DNA of 64,000 nt, from positions 2,728,001-2,792,000 of the forward strand of contig NC_085924.1 of assembly GCF_035222485.1 (NCBI RefSeq), in the 5' to 3' direction. Origin of the DNA: Podospora pseudoanserina. Lineage: Eukaryota > Ascomycota > Sordariomycetes > Sordariales > Podosporaceae. Under the pieces are notes generated by a model. It had not been told where the DNA came from, did not search any database, and saw only the letters and a program-made list of their open reading frames with translations. Position 1 is the stretch's first letter. Each line of letters begins with the position of its first letter. A program made the position numbers and the translations under genes. Of the stretch, positions 9,291-21,547 are shown one piece after another.

Positions 9291-12219
9291 ATAACTATAG
9301 TTTAACTCCTTTTTTTAACTTGATTTTATAATCTTACGGTCCTTATTTTAGAAACCCTTTAAATACTTAACTGTAAAAGCTAAGCATCTTTAATATTTTA
9401 CCGGTACCGCCTTTTTTTACTTTTCTCTATATCATTATAATAAATATACTTATTAACCTCCGATATCTTTATTAATGTCGTTAACTTTATTTCTTTAATG
9501 TTATTACCTATATCGATAAAATATACTATTATTTCTTAAGCTCCTTACGATAATACCGTAGAGGATATTTATCCTACACTTTATTTTATATATACTCCTA
9601 ATCTCGTATCGTTATTTAAAGATTTTTAAAGTTCTTTTAATTATAAATAATTACTATCCTTCTAATAGATATTTAAATTATAATTTTTAAATTATAATTA
9701 CTTTAGGATTATATTTTTCGAAGGTCCTATATTTATAACATCGAGTATAATTAAAATTATTTTCCTTTCGACTATGATATTCAAAAAAAATAATTTTTAT
9801 GAGCTTTTTATATAGGAAATAGTTTTTATATATAGGATTTATTTCTTTTTTTTATAATATTTTAGTTTAATATACAAACTATAGCGAAAGTAAATTTATT
9901 GCCGTACCTTTATTTATTAATTTGATTACCTAAATATTTTTTTAATACGTTATAGTTTAAAAATATTTATTCTTTTTACTTTCTCTTTATATAGTAGCGA
10001 CCTCGTTAATAAATATCGGGTCGTTATTCTATACTTTTGCTTTATATTAATATTTCCAAAAATATTGTTTGTAATCCGTTAGAGATTACCGGCTCCCGCA
10101 AAAGGTCGTAAATCTTTTTTTAAATACTTATATTATTTAAAAGCGTCCTTCTATTCCAGATTATTTTATAACGTATAGTCTTTTAATTACTTTTGCCGGG
10201 CTTTCTCTTATTTTCCGTCTCTTACTTCTTTAATATTTTTTTATATTTATATTTAATGGCGGTTCCTTTACTTTATCGTTTCCTTAAATACTTTCGTTTA
10301 ATAATATCGTTTAACTTTTCCCGTAATTATACTATGTAGTTTAAACCTAAATATTAATTTAATATTACTTTTTCCTAAAAATATATATTATCGTCTTTAT
10401 CTTCACTATCTATATACTCAAGGTAGTATCCTATATACTTTAATATAAATTATACTATTTAAAGGTTATTTTTTAATTCAACAGGGCTTCAATCCTTTTA
10501 TAATAAATAATTATTTAGTTTCTTATTAACCTTTTCTTACTTTACTATAGTCTTTCTAACTAACTATAATTTACTTTATTTATTTACTTTACGTACCAGC
10601 TAATACCCATATAACGTTTTACTTTAGTAATACTTTATATATTTATATATAATATACTAGAACTAAGGTACTTTCTAATATTCCAGATATTTAAAATAAA
10701 GTTGTACCGTATTTCCTTTATAGGGTATATACTATATAAAGGTAGGTATCTTTTTTAGTATCTTCGTAATTTTAATACTAGCGACCTTTTTATTTTTTAT
10801 CATTTCTTTAACTTTTATACATGAGTTTTATAGGCTATCTTTACGTAATAGCAATTATATATTAACCGCATTACTTCTTTAATATTATTTATATAGGCTC
10901 TTTTTATTACGTAAAATTATTTTCCTTCTTAGCCTCCATAGTGATTTCTATACTAATTTACGCTAATTAGTTTTATAATACCTATATTTAAAGATCTCCT
11001 CTTTTATACTCCTCATTTAGTCTTTTTACTACCTTCTGTAGCTCCTAGAATTTTACTTCTTTTTATTCGGCGTACTAATTAAAGTCTTCCTTAAAGCGTA
11101 TTACTTTACTTTTTTAATACCTGATAATTATAATCTTTATAATCCTTAGTTTCTTTAATATAGTAACGGTTAATATAATTTCTTTTTTTTAACCAAGTCG
11201 CTTAAATACTTTGTAATCTTTTAAAATATTTTACTTTCTATAATTATAATATTTAGGATTATCCTTACTTTAGCCTCGGCTTTACGTCTTTTACTATTAA
11301 CTATTATTAACGTTTATTAATTTTAAATATATAGTACTAAAATAATGAATATTAAGGTATTTTTGTTTACGCTTATCGTTAAGGCGGTTATTATTAAAGT
11401 ACCATTTATTACTACAATAACCCCAGTTATTTCTTTTCTCCGTACGTTGCTAGAATTACCAATCGTCGATCCGTATAACTATAGTAATATACTTATTAAT
11501 AATATTAAGCCTTGAATCCTTAAATAACTTATCCTTTACCTTTTCTTTAAAGCTATTATAAAGGAGCTATATTGACCTTTTATAGTTAATAGTATTATAT
11601 AAACTATCGATTTTAAATAAAGTTATATAATTAATTACTAAACATATTTAACGTAGGTTTATAAGCTTTTTTTACACGCGCTTTACCTTATTATATTCCC
11701 TAAATACTTTATTAAACTTAGCTTTAAAAATATAGTAATTCTCGAAGTACTTTACGGTAATCTTTTTTTAATCCTTCGGCTCTACTTTATAATAGTTATC
11801 GAGGATAAGTTTAAACTATATAAAAGCTCTATCTTTATACTTCGTAGCTGCGAAAAATATTTTTATTAATAAATTAGTTTAAATATTCACGAAAATAAAT
11901 TTTATACTAAATTAGCAACCTTTGTAGCTTTATCTTTTTACCGCTATAATACTCCGGTACCGGAAACTTATAAACCGACCTAAGTACGGTCGAAATAGTG
12001 ATAATCTACTCTTATTACTACTAAGCCTCATTCTTTAGCTTTCTAAGATACTTAATAACTTACTCTATAGTAAAAGCTGTAAGCCTATTACGTATGGAAG
12101 GTCCCTTGCGGCTTAAGCTAAGCGGGACGCCTCTTATTTAAACGTTTTCAGGTCCAGATATAGTAGTGAAAAGATGCTTTTGACTTATTTATAATAGAGT
12201 TAAAGTAAATATATAACGT

Positions 12220-12420
12220 ATAACGAACCTCTATCTAGAATTGCTAAAAGGTATACTAATTAAAGGCACTTCTAAATAATCCTAGTTTGGTATAGCGAAA
12301 TAGTATATATAATAAATAGCTTATCTCGATTATAATAGTTAAAATATTAACGATTATAATTATAAATTCTATATTACGGAACTATTCATTTATATTACTT
12401 AATTTCTCCGTATATAAAAA
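12220..12420 (+). mobile_element. LTR copy at the right edge of the RIP block
   Basis: Starts TAACGAACCTCTATC and ends with TTTCTCCGTATATAAA; it aligns along about 200 bp with the reverse complement of 7266-7461. It is A+T shifted and broken. Confidence 0.5.
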
Positions 12421-12430
12421 CCTACTAGTT

Positions 12431-12527
12431 TCCTAGATCATTAACTTTTACAATTAATTTTATCCTAGATCATTAACTCATAGCAATAATCCCGCGCTAG
12501 ATCATTGACTTTTGGCAATAATCCCAC
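12431..12527. repeat. Tandem repeat, 32 bp x 3
   Basis: Three units beginning at 12431, 12463 and 12495 share CTAGATCATTRACT and then CAATAATCCC-type tails. The first unit is more A+T shifted than the last, as if the RIP boundary falls within the array. Confidence 0.75.
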
Positions 12528-12550
12528 AGGTAAGGCTATTCTCCGTCTTA

Positions 12551-12868
12551 ATTGGTTCTACTAACGATTAGCTATGCGTGTCGTACCCCGCACACGATCC
12601 GTCCTGCCTGTTGGCTTAGCTGTGACACTAGTGGATCATCTGGATTACTATGCTAAGCGTAATCCTGATTACTGCTCCCAGCGTTGGATCACTATGGATT
12701 ACGGTACCAAGAGTGATCCTGGATCACTCTCGTCACTTTAGGATCACTTGGCTCACTACGCTCCTGGCGCTTCCAGGCGCTCTACTTCCTATTGGTTCCC
12801 TCAGCGATTGGTTAGCACCTCTTGTGCCCCACACACTGTTCAACCTGCCTGTTGGCTTAACTGTGACA
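12551..12868. repeat. Pair of 77-bp direct repeats enclosing 163 bp
   Basis: 12551-12627 and 12791-12868 share ATTGGTTC, CGATT, GCACAC and CCTGCCTGTTGGCTTA, ending in CTGTGACA. The intervening DNA has repeated GGATCACT/GGATTACT motifs. It probably derives from the same repeat family as the LTR pieces. No gene is seen from 12421 to 13339. Confidence 0.5.
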
Positions 12869-13339
12869 TTAAGGTCTATATTCCCACGGAAAAAATATAC
12901 AGGAATATAGGGCTGTATCGAATAATTAAAGAAAATAAATTAAGCGGTTATACTTACTAGAAAGTAAAGTGATTACCCTTAGGTTAGACTATATTTTAGG
13001 GATATCTTTATATGTATAATTAGCTATTACCTCCCTTATCGTATGCCTAGCTATTCAATCAACCTTTACAACTATTGGGGCATCTGTGGAGTTGAATTTG
13101 GAATGAATAGGGCCGTCAAGGCGTTTTGGAACTACCCTGAGTACCCGACAGTATTTTAGGAAAAGTAAAAAGCCGACTCACAGAAAGGACATATTGGTTA
13201 TGTGGGCCGAGGCATAAGCAGAGGGAGGGAGACTACTTTCGAGGACTCAAAGGCCGATAGGTACCTAGGGATAACAAACGCGAAGCCTAGACAACCCGGG
13301 CAAAGAAACACTATAGTGGTACTAAGAATAACGTTCCCA

Positions 13340-15456
13340 CTAAGCAATAATTACGGCCCTCACCACAGTCTCTCTTCCCTCCCAAGCCCCTTTCTCTATC
13401 CTCCCAACAGCCACTCTCTCCGCCACAGTTTCCCCCTCATCTAACCACTTGATCCACATGACATTATAAAACTCATAAACACTCTTGTTCCTCGCCTCTG
13501 GCCAAAGCGGAAGTGACCACTCATCAAACACATCAGCAAGGGGATGCAGCACCAGCTCCTTCTCTTTTGCCTTGCGCGCTTTCAACTCTTCCATCAACGG
13601 CACCGGGAAAGGGAAGCTCAAGTCTCGCTGGAGCATATCGAGGCGTTCTTCCTTTTCGGTTTGAGCAGACCCGGGTGAGTGAGGCTGCAGCTCCACTTGT
13701 CCTCTCGAGAGCTCGATGAGGTCGACGGGGTTGGTGGGGATGTGGTGGCGGATGTCTGATTCCGAAGTGTTGAGTCTGAGATGTCCGGCGAGGTTTCCTG
13801 ACTGGTCTAGAAGGGCAAGGATGGCGCAGTTACCTGCGAAAGCGTGGTAGGCTTTGGGGTGGAGGGTCCAGGTGGTGTGTTTGGATGTGCAGTGAAGGTA
13901 GCGTGATCGTTGGGCGACGGCTGGTTGTGGCTGGTGAGGACGGGGAAGGGGGATTGGGCGGGAGAAAACGGTGTCGGGTATAGATGGGTGGGTATAATGG
14001 CCGTCTGACTCTTTCCAATCTTCGCTATCAGGGATATGTGTACGAGTCTCGAGGGAAGAAGCGGGATGCCGAGGACTGTCCTTTGTTTCAGAGTGTTCCC
14101 AGTGAACTGTTGGAAACACTTGCCATCCACCCTCATGTTGCGAAGTAGCAAGGTAGCTCCAGCCTGCTGCCCAGCTCTCGCTTTGTACATTACCTCGATA
14201 GGTCAGCCAGCTCCAAGACGGTAATACCTCTTCTCCCATTCGGACCTGGTTCGAAGGATGGCGTTTCTCCATTGGCGAATAGGGTTGCCATAAAAGAGCA
14301 GCATCAAAGAAACAGCCCCCGGGTAAACCACTGATCAATCCGCCGGGGAATGTTGCTGCGAAATGATTTCCCGCACCAGAAAAAGCGTCATGGACATCTT
14401 CAGCGAATGTTAAGAATCTTGGGGCAAAAAGTGCTGAGAGCCGAGCAAAGCGATGAAAGCTGGGCCAATGGTCTAGCCTTGAGAAAAGAAGTTTGTTGGT
14501 TGGAATGTAGCTCAGACGCTGTTGATGTTCATGCAAAGACACACACAGGCATTCCCTAGTTCTTATCAGCCAGATCTTTCAGCTACTCTCAGAGTTTAGA
14601 GAACCCACCAGTTCACCGTATTGTTATGAAACACCACCCTCCTCCTACTGAACAAGTACTCCTGGAAGGTCCACCCCCTCTGGAACCACACCGTCCGCAA
14701 CAAGTCAATAGAATGAGAGTTCATTACCTCCCTATTATTCACCGGCCGTCTCCAAGGCATATCTCCCTCCTCCTTTCTCTTTCCAATCAACCCCACCCCA
14801 GGCGCCAACGTCAACAACGCCCCCCACCATGACCCCTTTCTACTCCTCTGCAAAGGCCTCGAACTAAGCGGTCCACTAGCATCCGCGCTCTGCGCCGCAA
14901 CAAGTGTAAAATACGCACCCTCATAAATCCCCGCCATACCCACCAACTGCCTCCCCTTCTCCTTTAAATCATCCTGCACAATACACAACCTGTCCACCCA
15001 GAGATATCCCACCCCCAACTCCCCAACAAGCCTCACCGCATCAGCTATCGTCCTCGGCAACCCTCCCACCTTATCCAACCCCCCAACCTGTCTCAACTGC
15101 TCCAAATTCCCCTTAACCAAACAAATCGACCCAGTGTCACAGTTTGGACCCCACACATAGCTCAGCGCTACATACTCCCCCTTCTTATAAGCAACAACAC
15201 ACCTCCGTTTAACATCCACCACCCAAGCAGGTTTCGATCTCTGTTTCCGACTCTGGGAATGACACCAATGACTCCCGTCACACTCCCCCAGCCATCCTTC
15301 AATCACGGCAACATCTATCGGTCTCGACAGCGAATCCGCCGGCCTCCATGCCCCGTCAAGCGGGGAATCGTCCGTCTTTTCAATGTAGGGCAGGAAGGGG
15401 ACCAGGTGAGGGGTCACACCGTGGTAGGGCATGTTTTTGTTTAGGAACTCGGGCAT
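13340..15456 (-). CDS. HET-domain protein (heterokaryon incompatibility family)
   Basis: The model is complement(join(13340..14555, 14609..15456)), about 687 residues. Exon 1 has the full HET core: YVALSYVWG (residues about 95-103), the YLWVDRLCIVQDD block (about 170-182) and WTFQEYLFSRRRVVF (about 261-275). A 53-nt intron (donor GTGGGT, acceptor CTAG) joins ...NTVNW to ECLCVSLHEHQQ in frame, matching the usual HET continuation. The rest is the variable C-terminal region. HET proteins drive cell death after fusion of unlike strains; the partner here is unknown. All frames are open, so the gene looks intact, in contrast to the decayed HET copy 2.3 kb away. Confidence 0.8.
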
Positions 15457-15893
15457 GCCATCTTTTTATTTTCAGGATCCAGGCAAGAGATGGAAGACAG
15501 GAAAAGAAAATCAGATGGTATAAAAGGTGTCAGGAGAAAATATAAGAACCTCGGCTGAAGAGGGCGAAAAGAAGCGGGGGGTTCGGAAGAATCGCAGCTG
15601 AGTCGGGCGAGTTTGGTTAGGCAGATTTTGTGCTAAAAGGTTATGCATGCATAGGTGGTGGCTGAAAAGGGGCTAGAATTGGTGAGCTTATGCAGTGAAC
15701 GTTGCACAACCCTATGCAGGCCTGAGTCCTTGTGCATTGCTTTGTTCTACACGTCCTATGCATCATTCCACTTTTGTGCATACAACCCCTTTTCGTCCCC
15801 GTTATCGGTCACAAAGCCAATAAACACAATGAGCATCAATATTTACATTTTCTCATGACTATTTACACGAATCATCCCCCCTTCGAGCTGCAC
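15457..15893. other. Intergenic, HET promoter and esterase 3' flank
   Basis: No gene seen. It should hold the promoter of the minus-strand HET gene and the terminator of the minus-strand esterase. A TATAAAAG-type box lies near 15518. Confidence 0.4.
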
Positions 15894-16879
15894 CTAGTTC
15901 AAGCACTGGGAATACCACTGGTTAGAAGCACGGCACGTCCCCTGGCTGCAGCACGTTGGCCCGTTCCACCCACTGCCACCGCACTGTCCCCAAAGAGCCG
16001 CGCAGTTGCCGCCCGGGTTGCTGGGTTGAGTGGGCTGAGGCGTGACAGGAGTGGTAGGGTTGGTGGGAGTGGTGCCGCCGCCGGACTGGTTCAGCCTCGC
16101 GCGGACAAAGGTGAGGGCTTGCTGTCCGTACTTGGTGCCGTAGGCCTGGTGAGCCTGCTGGTCATTGCCGGTGCAGCAGTAGGGGTCGACGCTGTCGCAG
16201 TAGTTTTGGATCTTGCTGGCCGAGTTGGAGCCACAGACGTAGCCGCGGGCGCGGGCGGCGAACTGGTTTCCACGTTAGCAACCGCTCTTGTTTCGTGAAT
16301 CGGGATAAAACTTACACCCTGAGCTTGGCATGTGCCGACGTTGTAAGAAAGACCAGCAACATATCTGGGAGAGCCCATAAAGATGGCCGCCTTGACCTGG
16401 TTGAGCGCGCTGGCGGAGATGGGAGGGGTGGTGGTGTTGATGTTGGAGCCAGCATCCGGCCCACCGCAGACGGCGTTGTCCATGATCTGACCACCTTGGG
16501 AGTAGCCAACCAAGACAATCTGAGTGTTGGGGCAGCGGGTGTGGAAGTTGTTCACAGCCGTGGCGACGGCGTTGGTGCCTTGACGAGCAGACTCGCCATA
16601 CTGTACACCGCCGCAGCTGGCCTGACCGCCGCAGGCAGGATACTGGATCGCCTCGCTGGTGGCACCGGGGAAGGCCTGTAGAATGAGGTTGACAACCTGA
16701 CCGGCGGTGCCGAAGCCGGGAGCGACAGTGGTCTCACGGGCACCGAAGACGTGGATCTGGGGACATTGGCGCTTGGCGAGAACAGCCGCCTCGGCTTCCT
16801 CAACGTCAATAGGGGAACCACTGACGACCAGGGAGTGGGCGAGCAGGAGGAGAAAGGCGTTCTTTGGTGATGGCCACAT
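15894..16879 (-). CDS. Acetylxylan esterase / cutinase-fold CE5 enzyme with C-terminal CBM1
   Basis: The model is complement(join(15894..16262, 16316..16879)), 310 residues. There is a signal peptide at about 1-21 and a Kex2-type KR at 36-37, before the mature start [13 protein letters not shown]. The CE5 fold shows nucleophile Ser127 in GYSQGG, Asp214 in CDSVDPYCC and His226 in QAHQAYG. The 53-nt intron has donor GTAAGT and acceptor CCAG, and joins AQG to [12 protein letters not shown] Thr/Pro-rich linker leads to a CBM1 (last 36 residues, [15 protein letters not shown]). The secreted enzyme removes acetyl groups from xylan. A cutinase is less likely given the CBM1 and the NVGTC pattern. Confidence 0.9.
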
Positions 16880-17791
16880 GGTGATTTTTTGTTCCGGTAG
16901 TTGACCGGGATGTTGTTTTCCAGCTGCAGATTATCCAGGAATAAATCAGATGTAGACGAGGCAAGCCGTCTCTTTTATACTCCAAGCGGCCATGTCAGGG
17001 GGAGGAAACAAGCACCACGATCTGCATTGACTTCCCCAGACATATTGCCTGTCCCCATCGCGACTGATACCATGACGTACACCCTCCACGACCCTTGGTA
17101 GCATTCCGTTGCTCCGCCGAGCTCGCGTACGGAGTTTATCATGCTGGTAAAAGTCGTCGAGTTGTATTCCTCTGCCAATTTGTCCCAAGAAACAACCCGT
17201 GACGCCGTCCGTCCCACCAATCGAGAATATTTCGAGAAGTATTAGTGTGTTATGCGGCCAGCTTGCCAGCGGAGTGTGGATCCACAGTGGTAGCAGACGA
17301 GGTTACATCCCAGGAGAATACCCGCGAAGAACTGTTCTGGAGCATACACCTTGTTAGCCTCATAGATCCGCTTTCCCAATTTCGTTGGACTGCCGCTCGT
17401 GAAAGCTTGGTCCTGGTACCCGGTTGTGTGTGTTGCGGTGGCTTGTTTCCCGCCCAAGGGAATGCGGGGGGTCACATCGCAAGAGGAGGGCCAGAGGTTT
17501 CGACTTTAACACATTTAGCCTGAAATCGTCAGGCCCCGGCTGCCGGCACCGTCTGCCACGGGGCCATCGGGCTGCTGCCACGCGTTGGACCCGCTATCAC
17601 GTTTCAGGACACGGACTAATATCCGTATGATCAGATTGGGCTGGTGAGATGTCGGTCTTGTCCGAGACGGCGATGTCTTGAAAGGCCCAAGTCAAGACCC
17701 TGCACTTCAACCATGTTGTCGATGCTCATCTTGTCTCATCAACCTCAAACAATGGCAAATATCCGCAAATCCGAAGCGGATGCCTCTCCGT
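16880..17791. other. Intergenic, esterase upstream region
   Basis: No gene supported. Two GGCTAA hexamers (minus strand; 17354-17359 and 17515-17520) match the XlnR/Xyr1 core site and lie about 475 and 640 bp upstream of the esterase start. Two such hexamers are not statistically surprising in this length. Confidence 0.35.
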
Positions 17792-19643
17792 TCATGAAGC
17801 CGAGCAAGGAACAAATTCGAACATGATGATACTGGGTCGAGGAGCCTTTGAATGGGCGTAGTATGATAGGGACATTGCTTCCGTGCAAGACGCACACCAG
17901 ATCACCGGCCTAGGAACCTCGGGGGCACATCTCCAATGGTTGTCTTGTGCCTGAAAAGGAACCATTCCTTGGATCAAATACCCAATCTCACAAAATGAGC
18001 CGAGGCTGTGATGATTGTCGTCCCATTTCACCCTGAACCACTGCAGTTCCGGTTCAAAATTGCTTTGTTGAATTTCAGAGGCTGTCCACGGGTTTTCCAG
18101 TATCCATTTTAGAGTGTTGAATGTAGATATCCGTTTCCCTAGCTGCTCTGCCAAAAAGCCACCGAGCCCTGAAAAGTCTGTCGGGTAGGTCGGCTGAGTT
18201 CCGGCCCAAGCTGATATGAGTATGGCCAACATTGTTCGATACCCTTTGAAGAATACGACGTCACTGAGTGGCGTGGTCAAGTCACACAAAAGTACGCGTG
18301 TGAGAGTAGGAAGGGGTGGGATTCTGCTGCTGTGTGTCCGGTATTGAGAGACAAACTTGACGATGAAGCGCAATAGGGCTGTCGAAATAGCGGAACTGTT
18401 TAACGGCAACGAACGCTCGAGGTTACTGGAATCGGGCAAAAGCAGCAAAGCACATCGGTGATCTGTTGAACCATCCGACCAAAGACTTCCAAGCAGCCGT
18501 CGGCTTAGACAGGAACAGGCCCAAAACCTTGGTCAGCGTTACCAAGCAGCCATGGGGAAGTACCAAGGGGCTTTTTCGCTATGCCGGAAAAGTGGGGAAC
18601 CCATGTTGGACAGCCAACTGGGTAGTCAAAGAAGCCGATACCTGCCATAAAGAGAAACTTGAGTCACAGAAACTGGGGGTCTGGTGTGTTTGGGACTGGT
18701 AGTCTTGTCCATGTCCTTACCCATTCCGTCCATGGGCCATACTGTGGCTTGTCATGCGTGCAATCCGGGTTGATAGCCAGGCCGGTTACACCAAGCATGC
18801 CGTTGACATAGTCTTTCTCATTTGTGGCCTGGAGCTTCGCAGCGCCGTAGGCAAGGTCATAGACTGTCATTCTTGCGTTCTCGGTTGGGCCTGGTTGTTG
18901 TGAGGTGTCGGCAAAGGTAAGCCTCCTGTTTCGTGCGTGTTGGATGGTGTATACCTTCTCCCGACGGGGTGGAGTCTTGAAGATGGTCCTCCAAATCCAC
19001 CGGTGGAAGAAGCTCGGGGCATGACCGCAGCACCACCGATCAATTTGGCGGACAGCATCGGCAATGGTTTCCAGCATTGAGTATGGTGTAACTGCAAGCG
19101 GGCAGGCAGCAACAAGCGGTCTGCGAGCACCGCTTCCTGAAAGATCGATATCCGATACCAATAAGGCAAATCGAGCAAAAGCCACACGGCAGACCAAATG
19201 GTGTTTCCTGTGCCTTGGCCACACGATCCGGGTCAGTTGTGCCCTACCAGCCGATGGCGAGTTCGGCTGATGCGTAGAGGGTGGCCACAGTTGAACCTGT
19301 GAGGCGCGTTCGGCATTATCACTTTGGTCGATGCCGATGCCATCAGCCCACAGCCGGAGCGTGGCGGGGTCCCTGTCGCGAAATTCGGCTTGCAGCTTGA
19401 AGTGATGTTGACATGGACACCGTTGACGAGAATGGGATCAGTCACAGTCAGGCGGAGGTCGCCCCATACATGGGACAATGCAGTGAACGAAGACACATCT
19501 TGGACCAAGGCAACTGTGTCGAGGTGGCAATTGAGTCGGCCTTCAACCTCACCCACAATCCTCAAGAGCCGTATTTCCTTTCGAGAGGGGTCAAGAGGCT
19601 GGTTGACGTCGTGGCGGGCGGCATCCATGGTTCTGGCAAGCAC
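17792..19643 (-). pseudogene. Decayed HET-domain gene
   Basis: Minus-strand pieces in order resemble one HET protein: FTALSHVWGDLRLTV (start of the HET domain), RLWADGIGIDQSDNAERASQ, LPYWYRISIFQEAVLADRLL, SMLETIADAVRQIDRW, ENARMTVYDLAYGAAKLQAT, NEKDYVNGMLGVTGLAINPD, KFLFMAGIGFFDYP and a C-terminal tail to 17792. The pieces lie in several different frames with no introns that would join them, so the gene carries several breaks and is not functional. It is of a different subtype from the intact HET gene at 13.3 kb. Confidence 0.75.
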
Positions 19644-20522
19644 GCAGCTGCCTGATATTGCTCGCCTTCCAGGCTGAGGATATCAATTACCCCGCAAAAT
19701 TCCAAGGCAGCTGCGATCAGCCATGTTCAGTTGCACTCAGCCTTGCACAAGCATGAACAGCCAATCAGAAATATTGGCGACATTCTGCCACTTTTACACC
19801 TGGGAGACTTGAATCGATAGTTCATATCATGGCGTCAAGTGAGTTGAATACGAGTCGCTAACTTGACAAACGGCCCATACTATTACAAGTACGCACCCGT
19901 TTCGTGAAGGCTGTCATGAGATTCCAACCATGGCGTCTGGTTGGCTACACGATAGAATGCACCACCCATTAAATATATTTGAAAGTTGAGCGATTCAAGT
20001 ATTTCAAGACGTGGACCAGGATTCTACTCTTAGTGACTTGGTCTGAGGCACCAGTCAGGTTATCTTACTCGGAGCGTGACATTCTAGTGATGTGACAGTC
20101 TGGTGGTGATGGTGTTGTCAATATTGACGCAAGCCAAGCCCCGTATATTCCACCCACAGAACGTTGAAAGCGGGATAAGCACGGGAAGATTCCAACGGCA
20201 TGGCTTTCAGCCCTAACGTTGCTTTGGTGGAGTTGATTGGCCGGTGCGGCATCGGGATGCCGTATGCGGCCAACAGGCGCAGTGAGCAGAGTTGAATACG
20301 AGATCAGGTGACGCGCTGGCCAATGGCAAGGTGAAGGGCTAATCGTGTTACTCATCCTATCCACCAACGACGACGTCCGGGTCAGGACATATGAAGATCA
20401 CCTGGTAGTCTATAATAGTCAGCCAACGGCCACTTCCACTTCCACTTCAGCTCTGCTCTGTTCTCAAGAGCCACACTGAAAGTCACGAGTCTTGATCCAA
20501 TCACAAAAATCTAACCACAACA
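19644..20522. other. Intergenic, nothing recognised except a promoter end
   Basis: No gene found. A TATA-like CTATAATAG at about 20410-20418 sits some 110 bp before the start of the secreted-protein gene and is followed by CT-rich leader sequence. Confidence 0.4.
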
Positions 20523-21149
20523 ATGAAATCAATACTCCTCCTTCTCTCCTCCATCTCCCTAGCCGCTTCAGCCTGCGCCCAAGGAAAGGACTACTTCTTC
20601 CACTATGTGGCCGGCAACTCTGTGATTAACGGCCAGCGCCTCCGCGGCAACTTCTCCATCCCATATGTTTCTCCTGGCGTCTCTCACGCGCCGTACAACC
20701 CATCCGACCACTTCAACCGCATCCATCTGAACACTTCCCTCACATCAACGGCACCCAAGGTGCTCCTGGTTGTGCCGACCAACCCCCATCCTCCTCCTGT
20801 ACCTGGATACTATGGCTTGTCCAATGCGGAAGGTTTTGATTCGGCCTATCGGCTGGTGTACTCTTATCGGCCGGAGGAGGCGGGCAACGGCTTTGTGTAC
20901 CGGAATTGGAGGACGAATGGGAATCTCCTGAGGTTTGACATTGGTGGTGCGAGTGATGATGGATATCGGTGGATTGCTGTCCGGGAGGTGACACAGGCCG
21001 GGAATGAGAGATGGGTGCCATGGTGGGTGAAGCCGACGGTGGCGAACTTTGCGACTTTGGAGGGTTGGGAGTACGATATTGCCGAGCTGGAGTTGGTGGA
21101 GGCGACGGGGCCGGTCAACTCACTTGCGCCTGGGGGGGTGCAGGAGTAG
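20523..21149 (+). CDS. Secreted hypothetical protein
   Basis: An intronless frame of 208 residues. The N-terminus MKSILLLLSSISLAASACAQ is a clear signal peptide with cleavage near residue 19. The mature part contains FHYVAGNSVINGQRLRGNFS, several Asn glycosylation sites (NFS, NTS) and Trp-rich GYRWIAV and WVPWWVKP segments, and has no cysteine. The start ATG follows an ACAACA leader. I do not recognise the family; a beta-rich cell-wall or extracellular protein is plausible. Confidence 0.75.
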   Translation: MKSILLLLSSISLAASACAQGKDYFFHYVAGNSVINGQRLRGNFSIPYVSPGVSHAPYNPSDHFNRIHLNTSLTSTAPKVLLVVPTNPHPPPVPGYYGLSNAEGFDSAYRLVYSYRPEEAGNGFVYRNWRTNGNLLRFDIGGASDDGYRWIAVREVTQAGNERWVPWWVKPTVANFATLEGWEYDIAELELVEATGPVNSLAPGGVQE

Positions 21150-21547
21150 GCGAATCATGAATTGATGATGACAAGGGGGTAGGGTGGTGGATTTCCCCGC
21201 GCCAATGATACCAGATAACAGCCATGATGAATATTCGAAAGTAAATAAACTTAACCGTTGCTATGACTGTTTTGCCCCCCTACCACCTTTTTTTTTTTTT
21301 TGATGGGATTCAGGGATGCGTGCCTCGGCTCCCATTGCTGCCTGAATCCAGCCCAGCAAAATCGGTCTTTAGCGCCTGTCCTCTCCACTGGAGCGCCTGT
21401 CCTTTTCAAGGGCATCCTCCACCACTGCCTAAAAGCAGGGATTCTCTGTCATTTTTATATACAACAACACTACCTCCCACCCCCAAGAACGTCGCCTTTT
21501 CCAATCCAACATCAAACTCTCACAACCAAACTCTCCATTGTTTGGTC
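21150..21547. other. Intergenic with poly-T run
   Basis: Contains an uninterrupted T run of about 13 at 21288-21300 and a TTTTTATATACAAC promoter-like box near 21453. The open frame that continues upstream from 21548 is Pro/Ser-rich leader sequence and is unlikely to be translated. Confidence 0.4.

Larger units (their letters stand above)
7582..12219. mobile_element. RIP-mutated LTR retrotransposon graveyard
   Basis: About 4.6 kb of extremely A+T-rich DNA with excess TpA and stops in all frames, bounded by LTR-type pieces at 7466-7581 and 12220-12420. It is interrupted by a GC-rich patch at 8627-9290. This composition is the usual result of repeat-induced point mutation acting on a retroelement. 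The element is thoroughly dead and old relative to the GC-rich patch. Family cannot be read from the protein content; Ty3/gypsy is suggested by the neighbouring chromodomain. Confidence 0.55.

Noticed and set aside
15732-16298. 188-codon plus-strand frame
   Set aside because: Overlaps the acetylxylan esterase on the opposite strand, whose catalytic residues and CBM1 are unambiguous.
21263-21547. In-frame extension upstream of the coiled-coil gene
   Set aside because: Encodes a Phe run from poly-T and Pro/Ser-rich leader; the later ATG at 21548 follows promoter-like sequence.
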